From Polytrichum commune (Eukaryota; Streptophyta; Polytrichopsida; Polytrichales; Polytrichaceae), in the NCBI GenBank assembly GCA_950295325.1, contig OX485804.1, positions 63,144,533-63,208,532 on the forward strand: a DNA stretch of 64,000 bases. Direction: 5' to 3'. The position numbers and the translations under genes are program-made. Below the pieces are notes generated by a model that made no database searches, was not told where the DNA came from, and was given only the letters and a program-made list of their open reading frames with translations. Shown here one piece after another: positions 1-11,736 of the stretch (positions within the stretch are counted from its first letter, which is position 1; the number at the start of each line of letters is the position of its first letter).

Positions 1-75
1 TCACCTGCAATTGACAACCCACTTATGAGTTAGTACTTCAGAAGGCTATCAATCGAGTGGCCAAGTAACAGCTGT

Positions 76-410
76 TCATAAACTCTGTTGGTTCATAAAA
101 TCTGCCAGGTCCCCTTCATTTCCCAATTTGATCAATGCAGAGAATAACAATGCAAGAACATTAATTTTAAATACTTGACAAGAAATAGCTGGCACTGGAA
201 TTACAGAACTTTCAATTGTACTGTTCAACTGTAAGATATGTAGTTTCCTGATGTAATCAGTAAATTGTGTAAAAGTGTGTTCTATAAGGTTACAGGCATG
301 TCCAGGCTGAAGGGGTTTTGCAGTACACTTTATTCTAGTACCATAACTTGAGGTGCCAGCTGGAAGCCTGGAAATGTCATTTATACACACGCGTTTCAGT
401 CTCAGGGGCC
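76..410 (-). other. exon-like open frame, unknown
   Basis: The minus strand is open for about 105 codons and ends in a stop at 76. A possible splice acceptor (ttgattccag) lies just upstream near 410, but its pyrimidine tract is poor. The frame has no in-frame ATG at its 5' end, so if it is real it is the last exon of a gene that starts elsewhere. The peptide has ordinary composition with a leucine-rich helix-like tail (VLALLFSALIKLGNEGDLAD) and no motif I recognise. It may be chance; nothing around it supports a gene. Confidence 0.2.
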
Positions 411-1487
411 TGGAATCAAGTTTTTTTTCTTTTGGTTTTTTCTTTTATTAGGTTCCTACTCAGCAAAGCTATGGATGTGGCACTTTAATCTGCAAATGTA
501 CTATTTACTGGCAAAACGGATCTTTTCAGAATTGCAAAACCACATACACCATCTATAAATTAGAATCATTTAAAAGATAAGCAGCTGAGTTCCATTCAGA
601 AAAATTGAGAAAATATAAGTGACACCATTTTGTAGGAATCCATATTGATCACACTGGAAGGAAAATAAAATAAAATAAAATCATCAATATAACAATGTTC
701 AGGCATTTCAATCCTCATAACATTACTTGGCTGATGAACTGTGTTCAGGGGGCCTGCAGTAGATTCAAGAATGAAGCCTCCAGATGTGAGAATTCCAGTG
801 CTTCAAACTGAATCTGAAGTCAGGGCAGCTGAACACAGCTCATCAGCTGAGTAATGTTGTGTGGGGTCTAACAAAATGCTCAATACCGACTAAGTTACAT
901 CAAGATACAAACTTACAGGGCAGTATTCAGAGCTTGGTCACAACATCCTCATCCAGTTTACAAAATCCACTTTTAAATCCTACCCAAGACCATTTACAAC
1001 CCAATACTCATCAACGCAGAACAAAACAACCATATTCAACATGTAAAAAAAACAAAGATTCAAAATTTGATGTTACGCTAAGTATCGAACTTATTACGCC
1101 TTCTGACCCATTAGGGTGCTGTAAGGCCATCATTTTTTATGTGACCTCTGAAAGCTTCCTTTTGGCCACCTCTTCCTTTTTACGCACTTGGACCCTGCTG
1201 CGTTCTACTTTGTCACTTCGCTACCACCTCTACTAAGTATCTCGTCGATCGACAAACACGACCTTGGGTTCCTTTGCTTCTCTTTCCTTCTGCTGCTTGC
1301 CTACCATTAATTTGGCGCATAGTAGAGTTTTTTTTGTGGCCACCTTTTTCTACAACAACTACTGCCGAGTATGCACATGATGATGATGACGACATTCGCT
1401 ACTTATTGTTGGTGTGTCCGAGCAAGGAGGGCGGGCTCTATGTACAACAACACATGAAGTAAGCTTACAATTAGCTACTTGGTTTAC
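411..1487. other. intergenic / 3' flank of the HMA gene
   Basis: No supportable gene. The part next to 1,488 is expected to hold the 3' untranslated region of the minus-strand HMA gene. A TTTATT (AATAAA on the minus strand) lies near 444, far from the stop. The remaining open frames are short, lack conserved composition and overlap on both strands. Confidence 0.5.
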
Positions 1488-4442
1488 TTAGTAGTAGTAG
1501 TATCTAGTGTAGTCTTGACCAAGGACGAAAGTTACAGGGTAAGGGTCTTCTTGTGGTGGCTCAGGTTGCTGCTGTTGCTGCTTCTTAGGTGCCTCTTTCT
1601 TCTCCTCCTTCTTCGCCTCCTCTTTCTTCTCTTCTTTCTTCTCTTCCTTCTTCTCCTCCTTTGCCTCTTCCTTCTTTGCCTCCTCTTTCTTCTCACCTCC
1701 GCCGCCACCTCCACCTCCACCCCCACCTCCACCTTTACCTTTCTTCTTCTTCCCACCTCCACCTCCTCCACCACCTCCACCTCCGTTCTCAGCCTTTGCT
1801 TCCTGTTGCCATCAGAAAAACACCAGTCAGTCAAAGAGATAGAGAGAGAGCGCTCCAATGTTGCCATCGGCACGTTTATAGTGTTGCTTCATCTTTGAGT
1901 TCGTCTAACTCTATATGTAATCCCAAAATGGGCATCACGGAAATTAGAGGGCTTCCGAAGACTACAGCCTCCATTCAAGAATAAAAACCTCGAACAGGTA
2001 CAGCCAAGCCAGCCGGCTCCTCTCTCCCACGAGGCCAAGCCCCTAGGTTCCCACATGGTTGGTTGAAAATATCCGGTTGATTGGGTGGATCATAGGTGGC
2101 AGGGTGCAATGGTAATCAAGTGCTAGGCAGGTCACCCACCCAAGCACTATTCCGGCCTCGGAGTTCCCATGGAACCCGGTTTAAGGCCTCGGATTCCTTC
2201 CCAGCCACTCGAACATAAGTCAATAGTCCACAAAAAAAATGTGCGTATCCCAGACATTGCTATTAGCACAATGGATATTGCTTAGTTGCCATCATCAGCG
2301 CACCAGCCAGTCATAGCAAGTCGACAGTCCACAAAATGTGTACTTGCCAGACATTGGAATTCCACATATTGCAACTCATTCCTAATTGCAAACAAGAGTA
2401 GATACTATTGATGCCTATCTATTCCAATGTATGCTTGTGTATACCTGTTTGCCATGGTGAATGCTCGCTCTGGCTCCCAAAAGACATTTCAAGGCCAGCT
2501 CAGATAAATGACTAGTATCTAAGTGCAACTTTGTGGACATGTGTGAATTGAATTCATACTTCATACATTATGTAGATTTGAGTAGACTAGGGAGGTGAAC
2601 AAGATGTTTCAACAAATACTTTGGAAATGGACAATCGTAGGATTATTGCATACCGCTTTCTTGGGCTCCTCTTTCTTAGCCTCCTCCTTCTTTTCCTCTT
2701 TCTTCTCTTCCTTCTTCTCTTCTTTCTTTTCCTCTTTCTTTTCCTCTTTCTTGTCCTCCTTCTTCTCTTCCTTCTTCTCCTCTTTCTTCTCCTCTTTTTT
2801 CTCTTCCTTCTTGGGAGCTTCCTTCTTGGGCTCCTCAGGCACTAACTCGGCAAACTTGCCTGTCTTCATAATGCGTCTCAACACCTCTTCCCGTTTCACA
2901 TTTCCAACCACTGTAACCTTCTGTCCAGGGAAGTCCACCTGGTAACTGACAACCCCTGTGATCAACCAACCAAAACATTTTCATTCACCCCAATAATAAT
3001 ACTGCAAAATAGACATGTCTCATCAGAGATCAGAGATGCTCTATTTTGGAGTGACTATGACCATCGAAGGAGACGAAACTCATCACATTTTGCATGTTCA
3101 TAACTCCTTCAGATGTATGTAAACATTTCTATTCCACTTTCAGTCAATCATAAGTGAAGTGTTGGGCGTAATCAATCCAGACATGAAAAGTATGGCCATC
3201 TATCTCCTGGTTGCCACATTTGCCAGCAGAGACCAATTCTATCCTGAGGATGAGTGAGGTCAATGTCACAATTTCTTGAGAACGTGTCCCTGGATGCCTA
3301 AAAAAAAAACAGATATATGACAAATGGAGGATGTCCATAAGATGTCCATACCTGGGATGTTTTTGCAAGCTCTTTTCACGGTTCCTGCACAGCCCTCGCA
3401 GTGCATCGTTACCTTGAGGACCACCGTCTTCAGCTCCACGGTCTGCACCAATAACGAAGATCACAAAATAAATAAAATTAATGGATATCGAAGTATTGAT
3501 GAGACAGAGACTCAAGAGGAGATGTTGGCAAGCGTACCTCTTTTTTCCAGAATAATGTATAGAAATTAGAGACAAAAACAGAGAGATACATTAAATGGTA
3601 GCCATGAAGATGTGATGATTGACTCGTGGGTTGTATTAAACCGGTCTTCAATTCATTTTTGGTGCAAATCAAAGTAAGTTCTCCTCTGGTTACAAGAAGG
3701 GAGTCAGATCTATGCAGGATCCACACTGCTATGTTTGTAAGGATGTCAAGATTTTGGTTACAAACGTTGGCATGACTCAGATGAGTGGCACAAAACGAAA
3801 AAGGACAAAGGGAGAGAGACGCTTGGTAAGGGAAGAGAGCCTTTCATGTCATCGGTGCTTTTACAAGTCAAAAAAATAAAAGAAGAAAGTGAGTGGCTGG
3901 ATATTTCAAGTGGGTCATGAAGCAGGAAGCTACAAAAATGGAACAGATATCAATTTTCGCTTCTATTCTGAGCCTACATGGAAGCAAGCTTTTCGGCAGG
4001 TACACCATGGTCTAGATAGATAGACAGCAACCATCAACAACAACAAAACCAAACAATAGTTTGACTCGTACACTAGAGTCGGTGTAAGGGACAGATCAAA
4101 AACTAAAGTTCTAGCAAACCTCACCATCATGCATGTAACTGAAAACTAAACCCACTTCTCCAAATTTGTAGCAAGAACTCACCAGTACCCACCATTACCC
4201 ACCATTACCCACCGCACACCACAAAAGAACTCCCCAAAAGGCTAAGTCGGGCCATGGAAGAGCCTGACAGACTCAAAATGACATACTCAAAGGAACCAAA
4301 CAAACACATCGGATCTGTTAGGATGGACGGACGGACGGACAGGTTAGGTAGGAGTTCGATTGCACCTCCATCAAACGAGTCTATACAAAGTGTGACCGCA
4401 TGGAACAGAAAAAGTTAAGATGTGTCTGTGTACCTCTGGCAT
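1488..4442 (-). CDS. heavy-metal-associated (HMA) domain plant protein, HPP/HIPP-like
   Basis: Four exons on the minus strand: 4,442-4,434 (M-P-E), 3,442-3,352, 2,955-2,654 and 1,802-1,488. Introns are GT-AG, the phases fit, and the total is 717 nt, giving 238 residues. Residues 7-72 form an HMA fold (babbab) with the metal-binding loop MHCEGCAG (Cys18 and Cys21), then GVVSYQVDF, GQKVTVVGNV and the EEVLRRIMKTGK helix. Residues 73-134 are Lys/Glu repeats; 141-176 are Gly/Lys-rich; another Lys/Glu block, QQQQQ and a tail ending in four Tyr follow. Members of this plant family bind copper, zinc or cadmium ions or act as metallochaperones; this is known of the family and not shown here. The C-terminus has no CaaX box, so it fits the non-isoprenylated HPP type. 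The first coding exon is only nine bases, chosen because ATGCCAGAG is followed directly by a GTACAC donor. The Lys/Glu tract is encoded by a GAA/GAG-rich purine run prone to length change. Confidence 0.85.
2102..2190 (-). repeat. 5S rRNA-derived fragment (pseudogene or SINE3-like head)
   Basis: Read on the minus strand, this segment in intron 3 of the HMA gene carries 5S rRNA landmarks in the right order: ACCGG, GGAACTCCG, AGTGCTTGGG, TGGGTGACCT and a TTGCACCC 3' end. The bases usually found between GCTTGGG and TGGGTGACC (about 15 nt of loop E) are missing, and the 5' third is poorly conserved. It therefore cannot be a working 5S gene. It is either a decayed 5S copy or a 5S-derived SINE. The comparison is with the general plant 5S sequence as I know it. 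Confidence 0.5.
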
Positions 4443-4735
4443 CTTGACAAGTTGAAGAATTGCACCGCTGATTCACAAAGAAAGGAAAGGCTTCTGCCTC
4501 CTTCTCCAACCTCCGAGCTCTGGAAGGATCACAAAAGAAAAATGTCACCTGCTCACCACCGCCTTAGGTATGGGATGATCATTGGTAACCTTAAACCTTG
4601 GCAGCCCTCAAGAAGGGTAGGAAAGAACAGAAGAAAAGAAAAGTGGGACCAGCAATCACCCACAGGAAGCCTTCGCAAGAAACAAGCGAGAGCAGGGCAC
4701 AGCCGTGAAGTTTGCTGGTTGGGGGATTATGCTGA

Positions 4736-4757
4736 GCTAAGCTAAGCTAAGCTAAGC
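4736..4757. repeat. GCTAA pentanucleotide microsatellite
   Basis: Four perfect GCTAA units in tandem followed by GC, with further imperfect units (gtagctaagccaagctaag) to about 4,780. Confidence 0.9.
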
Positions 4758-4911
4758 AAAGGTAGCTAAGCCAAGCTAAGTTATCCTATCACTATGTATC
4801 CGAAGGTGGTGATGATGATGATGATGAGGAAAAGCCACAAGCAAACCGAAGGTCTGACTCTCCGAGCTTAAGAGCTTTTGGAGCAATCTTTGAAGGCCCT
4901 CGAATCAAGAA

Positions 4912-4946
4912 TCTTTCTCTCTCTCTCTCTGGCTCTCTCTCTCTCT
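4912..4946. repeat. CT/GA microsatellite
   Basis: Nearly continuous CT dinucleotides broken by one GG. On the minus strand this is a GA run upstream of the HMA gene, a context where plant GAGA-type leader elements occur; that role is only a guess. Confidence 0.9.
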
Positions 4947-5390
4947 AAATTTAGTCAGCTTGGGAATGGGTATGATGCATCATCTACAAAGCAGCAGCAA
5001 CAACACATGACGAGTCTCGATGACCCTGCACCGCCACAAAACACCGGAGACTTGCCCAATATCTGCATAACTATATTGTCCCCCCTTTTTCTAGCTGCAA
5101 TGCTACTATATGCGCTATGAAACTACGAAATGGAACTCAGACCTTGGGCCTAGCTCTGGAACCTTCAACGAACGTGGTAGGGAAAACCTCAGCTTTTGGT
5201 CTGCAGACGGACCGGAATTATTGGAGCGAGGAAAACAGCATCATCCCCGGTGGTCACTTGCATCGAGATATGGGTTGATATGGTCACTTTGCTCTTCAAG
5301 TCTTGACTTAAAAAGGAAAAGAAAAAAACCACCATGGCCCGAATCCCCGTGCCAGCGTTAGATGCGGTAAGCAGCTAGAAGGAAAACTTA

Positions 5391-5421
5391 GAAGAAGAAG
5401 AAGAAGAAGAAGAAGAAGAAG
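5391..5421. repeat. GAA trinucleotide microsatellite
   Basis: About ten perfect GAA units, with an interrupted unit after GCGC. Confidence 0.95.
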
Positions 5422-6150
5422 CGCAAGAAGGGGCGGATGAATATGTTATGGATGGCCCGCCTTGACCATGTCCACTTTTGATAGGTCCCACCAGCTACAA
5501 GAAGCCTTCTCAGACTTGAGTACAAAAACTGAACTTACAATTAACTACTAAGTTAGCAGCAACTTGAATGCCCGGCCACCTGCCTCCTGCGCACGGACAG
5601 GCAGACAGACAGACAGGAGCTCTGCAGGGGTGGAGCCCAGTAGGGATGACCTAGTCCAACTTACCTGACCCTAGCTTATCACCTTCACTATGTTAGTACG
5701 CACTCCATAGCCATCATACTTAGCAAGTGAAACTCCACAAATTTTACTCCATCCCCACAATATGCCAGAAACACAACTCACAAACTTTGAGACACAAAAC
5801 GAGGCTTACTCATCATATCGCTAAGTTTATACTGCGCACATCTATCCAAGTTATGATTATCAAGGCTGGTGAGTTCGTATTTGACTTCATCCCCAAAATG
5901 TGCCAGAAACAAACTGACCAACTTACAGGCACAAGTGGAGGCTTACTCGTGTCACTAAGTTTACAATGTGCACATCTATGTATGATCATTGATCATCAAG
6001 GCTGATGAGTTCAAAGCTGTTTGTCGTCCCATGAGGGTGAAAAATCTCTGTCAGCTTTGAAAAATGTGGAGTTTCAGTTGTCAGCAGAATGATGGAGGCA
6101 GATCAACCACTAACTTACAGATCAGGAAAGGAGAAGTTTTGATGCAAGAG

Positions 6151-6176
6151 AACCAACCAACCAACCAACCAACCAA
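6151..6176. repeat. CCAA tetranucleotide microsatellite
   Basis: Six tandem AACC units. Confidence 0.95.
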
Positions 6177-7801
6177 ACCTGGCCACTAAAAGTACTTAGA
6201 GATAAGTTATGTTATAGATCTATCGTCTTACTGACTCCAAATGATTTTTAATTTTTTTTTCACCTTGGTGGTGACCCGGTGAGCGGGTACTAATAAGTGC
6301 AGTAGTACAGGTTACAGGTAATAACAGGAGGGAGGGGGTTAAGAGAGCCTTAAAGCACTTGATTGAGATTCTCCTCAGTCCTGCTGTGTCATGCTTTTGT
6401 CGCCAGGTGATCTGTTGCCATTCTCTTATCATTTCCTCTACTTAACTTAGTCCCTGGCCCCCAAGTCACCAGGCTAACTTTTTCCCCGCTTTTTAAATTT
6501 ACTCTGGGTGCAAAGACCTGCGTGAAGGCGGAGGTGGGCCACTAGTTGCAGAACACTTGAAGGTCGAACGAAGGTTTTGATAATTGGCCTTCTGGAGGAA
6601 CGGCACAAAATTGAAACAAATCGAATGAACAAGCTACCAACCAACCTGGAACCAACTGACCCCACCAACTCAACTTTTAGGCTCACTGGCTCTCATATTT
6701 GTCACGATCTCTTTGAGGGGTGAATTTGCAACACAATGACTGACTCGGGCTCGACCCGGCTGCAGCAGATACGGGTGATAATAAGTCTAATTTCATCACC
6801 CCCTCACGCTGCGCGAAGCTTCCCCAGCCTCTTATTTAAAAGTCAGGGTCTCCCAAGGCAGACTTCTTTCTGATAAAGCTGTCCGTTGGCGAGACGCTGT
6901 GACGTGACATGACTTGACATGACTCGCACTGATATTGATGAAGATTGTGGGTTTGTATTTTTCTCGTTTTCCTCTTTTGAATCGAAGCCCAGCAGGCTTC
7001 CCCATGACAAAGGTTAAATGTTTACCCACCTATGATAGCCACCTGGCTTGCTAGCTTCCACGAGAAATGCTCCTCTTTCCGCAATTATCCCACGGATCCC
7101 ACATATATATATATACACACACACGTACAGGGAGCCCACCCAACACACATTTTTATCTGACCCATGACATGACAGCACCAAAATTGATGCAGATTTGTGG
7201 ATTAGACATATGCATTCTTCTCATTTTCCTCTTTTAAATCATCAAGTTACCCCGCGACAAAATTGTACACCCACCTATACGCTATACTAGCCGACTGGCT
7301 GGCTTATTAGCTCCCACGAGAAATGCTTCTCCTACAACAATTTTAACCCACAAACCCCGTGCACTTTAGGTACAGGAATTGTATCTGACTCGTGACATGA
7401 CAGCACTAGAATTGATGCAGATTTGTGGATTGTATGTAATATTCTTCTCATCTTCCTCTCTTGTATCATCGCATCACATTATTCAACTGAGTATGTACGT
7501 TGGGTGGGGCCGGCAATAAGCCAAATTCCATTCACAACTATATTGTGTTTATTCTCACAATAGAGCACTGCAATGAGAATTTAGGTTGAAAAAAATTGAG
7601 TGGAACAATGTACTGATATTATTAGAATGGAACGGCTGATAAGAACTGAATAATGTTATGCAAGTTCCCCACAACAGAAATATATAACGTATATCCACTT
7701 ATTGTAGGCTATAGTCGACAACTGTTTGGCTTAACTTATTAGCTAGCTCCCCCACAATGAACGGAGAGAACCGACTACTACACAGATTATCCCAATTAGT
7801 G

Positions 7802-7978
7802 GGTGTTACTGTTCGGAGTTACGCAATGTAATAACGTCTTACTCAGGAGTTCAGTTTTTACCAACAAAATCTCAAAAGATTGTTCGGACATTAAAGAACA
7901 TAAGTGACCGCTTCGCTTGGTAAAATATTACATTCTCATTAAATAGATATAGCATTGCGTAACTCCGAATAGTAACAC
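7802..7978. mobile_element. MITE, GTGTTACT-TIR family, copy 1
   Basis: About 177 bp with terminal inverted repeats: the left end starts GTGTTACTGTTCGGAGTTAC and the right end, reverse-complemented, starts GTGTTACTATTCGGAGTTAC, continuing GCAATG. The interior is AT-rich and non-coding. At least five related copies lie in this window (14,090; 23,229; 26,789; 56,944; 60,521). It closely matches the copy at 60,521 (shared cttactcaggagttca and ggtaaaatattacattctc). No target duplication is obvious, so the superfamily is unassigned. Confidence 0.8.
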
Positions 7979-9070
7979 ACAATAATGCGAATAATCAATG
8001 TAGATACAGATGAACCAGTCAAGTTTGAGAGACAACCGGTTGATGTTCAAGACTTCCAGAAAATTACCCATCGACGTAGACGAATCTGTATAGAATACAC
8101 CTCAAATCAATCACTCAAGAAAAACCGAAAGATCACAACACTAGGATTTCACCCCGAGTATGCCCAAAAATCTCTCCCACCCACGAGAAATGCTTCGCTG
8201 GCAACAAATTTATCCCACGAACTCCACGTACATGTACAGCCCGGGAGTCCACCTGACCAATTTTCATTTCTGCAGCTGGTACTCCCACCTGCTTAATTGC
8301 ATACGTTGAGGAAGCTGGGGAGCAATGTGAATGCCCATGCATCTTCTTCTTCATCATCATCATCATCTTCCTCATCTTCCTCATCATCTTCATCTTCATC
8401 ATCATCTTCATTTTCATCATCATCTTCATCTTCATCTTCATCTTCATCTTCTTCATCATCTTCATCATCAGCGGCAGCAGCTGAGCTATCCTGATCGATC
8501 CCTCGTCGAAACAAAACATCCCCGTCTGTCCAAGGCAGCAGCAACAGCAACAGCCTCACAGTCTTCGAGGAGGCTCGCGTGAGATGGGCAGTGATGGAGA
8601 TACTTCAACCGAGCCTCTCGTAACCATTAGTATACAATCTGCTCCAGCCAGGTACGTACGTACGTACTGCTGCAAAAAGCGAAAACTAAACTATGCACTG
8701 CTGCTGCTGCGGCAAATTTCTTTGCACAGCTTTGAGATCGCGGATGGATCTAATCGATGTCTGGTGTTCTGGCTGGGCGGGACAGGAATTGTGAGTTGTC
8801 TTCTTACTCAAGGTAAGTATTCTACCTAAAACCGTCAGAAGGAGCACATTCTCATCATTGAGATGGGCGAGTTTACGTGTCCTCGTGTTTCCCAAGCTCG
8901 GGAGTATTCCAACGCAGCAAAGACCACGTTGTTTGGACATTTGCATGCAAAAGTCATAAGAAGGGTTTGGAGTTTCATTCGCAGGCCACCTCAACCCAAC
9001 GCCTAGGTCGTATGTTTAGATGGTGTAAATCTTCATTAATCACAATGTTCTTATCGTTGTATATGATTTA
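7979..9070. other. no gene supported; acidic-repeat microsatellite region
   Basis: Open frames exist on both strands, but most are created by the trinucleotide repeat at 8,341-8,470. That repeat reads as poly-Ser on plus and as an Asp/Glu run on minus. The Asp/Glu frame (8,293-8,559, minus) has no ATG at its start and no conserved flanks. Confidence 0.5.
8341..8470. repeat. TCA/TCT trinucleotide repeat tract
   Basis: About 43 triplets, nearly all TCA or TCT, that would code for Asp/Glu on the minus strand or Ser on the plus strand. Confidence 0.95.
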
Positions 9071-11144
9071 AGGGTGTTGGATTTAGGTCGAGTTTTGGTG
9101 CTGGGTAGACTTATCTTGTCTTCCCGTTTTCATCATGCCATGGCAACTAAGTCATTTCAATATAATGTTATGTAGGAATAACGCCCACATTAGTTAACAT
9201 TTTTTTCGCTTTCGAAAAGTAGGTGTCATGGCCATCACTATGGGCCTAGTGAAGGCTACTCTGATGACATGGAAAATAAATTAAAGAGATAAATTTTTTT
9301 GAAAACCATTAAAATGTTTTTTGAAAGGCTAAATGAAAAGGCTTCGGTGAAATTTTTTTTAAGTGTGTCATGTGGCACCTCTAGGAAATTGTTGGGAAGG
9401 GCTATGTGGTTATATTTATTTTTTATGTGGTATGGGGTGGCTCCAAGCACTTATTGGACTTTGCAATATGGCCCCTTTCTTTTCAACGAAGAAACAAATG
9501 CTCGCTTTACATATGGAAGTAATAAAGCTAGTTGGCTTCAATTTGAATTTCTACAACAAAAAATAAGAATCCTACTCTCAAATTAAGTGTGCACATGAGC
9601 TACATTGTACAAACACAATATTGTTACATTGAAACAAAATGGGCAAAAAATAAGAGTTGCATCATTGGATGGTTTACTTAAAGGTCAAATTTGTGCAATT
9701 TTTATATGACTCAAAATTGTTCAATTCATACAAATATGAGGTTGAAGATTTGTCTCCATGGATTATTCATGTGTCATACATATTCACTTACTACACACCA
9801 TACCTCATATGCTCTGCAGAACCTATCCATATGTCAAAAGTGCTATCATGTAGAAAATCTTTCAAGGTAAAGAAGTTTTGAGAGTACATGCCTACTACTA
9901 AGGGCAGGTGCCCATCAAGGGAGTTATGGAGTTTGTTCTTCAAGAAGCCGAGCTAGAAAAACACCTCTCATCTTCTACACTCCCTGGGACATGGACAACA
10001 ATAATCTCTGCAAGCTTCACTTATTATGCAATAGAGTGGGTTCGGAGGCAACTAGCATTCACTATCCTTCACAAGCGAGTCAAAGGGTTCACATCAAAAG
10101 GTGACAACATTGTTGCCTTGCTATTACTTTTTGTGGCCATCTCAAGCTCCCCATGATCTAACAAAGGCATGAAGTGTTTCGTCCCATCCCCCACCATCCC
10201 TGACTTCACCTCACAATATAACCTCTTCAAGATATCAAGGTGTTTCCCAAAAGAGTGGGATGGCTAGAACCTCTAATGTAGACTTACGCCCCTCACCACA
10301 ACATGAACATTGCCATTGCCTTTTCCACGCGTTTGCAAGGACCATAAGCGCCCCCTAAAGCAAAACCAACCTTGTGAGCAATGTGAAGCTCGAATCCAAG
10401 CATGTTTATACCCAAAGTAAAGCAAGTCAACAAGGAAAGATACCCACAATCAAGTTGAGGCCGGATCTCACTTGCATCCAATGGTGCCATAGAAACTAGC
10501 CCCTCCATGCCATCCTCCATAGCATCCCCAAGGCGCTCCCTCATTAATACCGTTGCATCACTAGGAGACCCACCCCCCCCCCCCACCAAAAAATAAAAAA
10601 ATAAAAAAAAGCACAAACACAAACACAAACTTTGAGTTGCCATTGCCACTCAAATACAAAAGGAGGCCATTACAGCGACAAGGACAAAAGGATAGAGTGG
10701 AGGGAAGGTGACGGCAATGAAAGGATGGGAGGAAGTGTTGGCCTCAAAGGTCACTCAATGAGTCGCCTTTAGTAGCCCCATGTGCGGCTAGGATTAGAGC
10801 TCATGTGCCATCAACGGCCAAGATGGGAACAAATGTGGCTCTACCCTACAACTCTTGGCGGCAGGTGAAGACAGGGATCAAGCTCCGAGGCATGGAGCAG
10901 TTGGGTGACCCCAGCAAGCCAACTAGGTTGCTCAAGTTGGCCTCCCTAAACCCTCATGCCCTTGCCCATGTGTTGCTATGGGCCAGCCATTGCGGCGTTT
11001 AGGTTGTACGTAGCCTAAAAAATATAGGTTGGCACTACTGGTCATGTTGGTATGCTTACCTACTTATTTTGATAAAATTGAAGAATATCTAGTGGTGCCC
11101 TCATCAGCCAACAAAAATTTTAAGTAGTCACTAAATTAAATTGT
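9071..11144. other. gene-free region
   Basis: Nothing supportable as a gene. The longest minus frame (10,293-10,649) begins in a poly-C/poly-A simple tract near 10,568-10,610 and resembles no family I know. Confidence 0.5.
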
Positions 11145-11307
11145 AACACCATATTCGAAATTTTGGGAAAATTCCATAATTTGGGAAAATACAGTTTAGG
11201 TTGAGTCGACCTAAAATGTACCCACGGGGTACATTTTAGGTTGACTCCACCTAAACTGTCATCAAATTGGGAGACTGGAAATCTCCCAAAATTTCGAATA
11301 TGGTGTT
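11145..11307. repeat. long fold-back (inverted repeat) element
   Basis: Two arms of about 80 bp are near-perfect inverted copies. The outer ends AACACCATATTCGAAATTTT and the inner ends TTTAGGT..ACCTAAAATGTACCC match in both arms, with only the ACGG loop between them. A transcript across it would form a long hairpin. Confidence 0.9.
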
Positions 11308-11311
11308 TTGT

Positions 11312-11736
11312 GGTCAAACCACGGGTAGATCACTCCATTGTCAAGTTGAACACCACGTGCGACCAAAAAAAATCTCTTTTGGTACGTTGCACCACCAAAA
11401 TGGGTCAAAAAAAATTCAAATTTTTTCAATGAGTAGATATACACATTACCTATGACATAGTTAAAAGTAGTAACTAAATTTGATGATTTGTTTTTTTCAT
11501 AAAACATACCATTTCTAACTAGAATGACATAGAATTGAACTAAAAAAATTACTACAAAAAATAAAGATGACTAAAAATTTCAAAAAAGTATACAAAAGAT
11601 ACTATCAATGGTTATGTATATGTAGAAAAAATATCATAAATTTTAAAATTATATATGGCATGTAATATAGGGGTAGCAAACTTTGTCCGCACGTGGTGTC
11701 AACTTGACAATGAAGTGACCTCCCCGTGGGTCAAAC
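11312..11736. mobile_element. inverted-repeat (MITE-like) element
   Basis: The left segment (ggtcaaaccacgggtagatc..cattgtcaagttgaacaccacgtgc) recurs reverse-complemented at 11,687-11,736. This gives terminal inverted repeats of about 50 bp around an AT-rich, non-coding interior of about 325 bp. It abuts the fold-back at 11,145-11,307, so one may have inserted next to the other, or both may be parts of one larger element. No clear target duplication was found. Confidence 0.6.

Larger units (their letters stand above)
4443..7801. other. HMA gene upstream region with microsatellites; no gene seen
   Basis: This 3.4-kb stretch lies upstream of the minus-strand HMA gene and must hold its promoter and leader, but I see no clear TATA box. 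It holds simple repeats: GCTAA units, a CT/GA run, a GAA run, CCAA units and a GAT run near 4,809-4,827. Short open frames here have no family features. Near 7,090-7,400 two similar segments (tgacatgacagcac...attgatgcagatttgtgga) occur twice, about 240 bp apart, and suggest an old tandem duplication. Confidence 0.5.

Noticed and set aside
1479-1984. Leu-rich and Ser/Pro-rich plus-strand frames and an Arg-rich minus frame
   Set aside because: Out-of-frame shadows of the Gly/Lys/Glu exon 4 of the HMA gene.
2595-2945. Phe/Ser-rich plus-strand frames
   Set aside because: Antisense of the Lys/Glu tract in exon 3 of the HMA gene.
8293-8559. Acidic Asp/Glu-rich minus frame
   Set aside because: Produced by a TCA/TCT microsatellite; no ATG at its start and no conserved flanks.
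10293-10649. 119-codon minus frame with a signal-peptide-like start
   Set aside because: The hydrophobic start and Gly run come from simple poly-A/poly-C tracts; no family features downstream.
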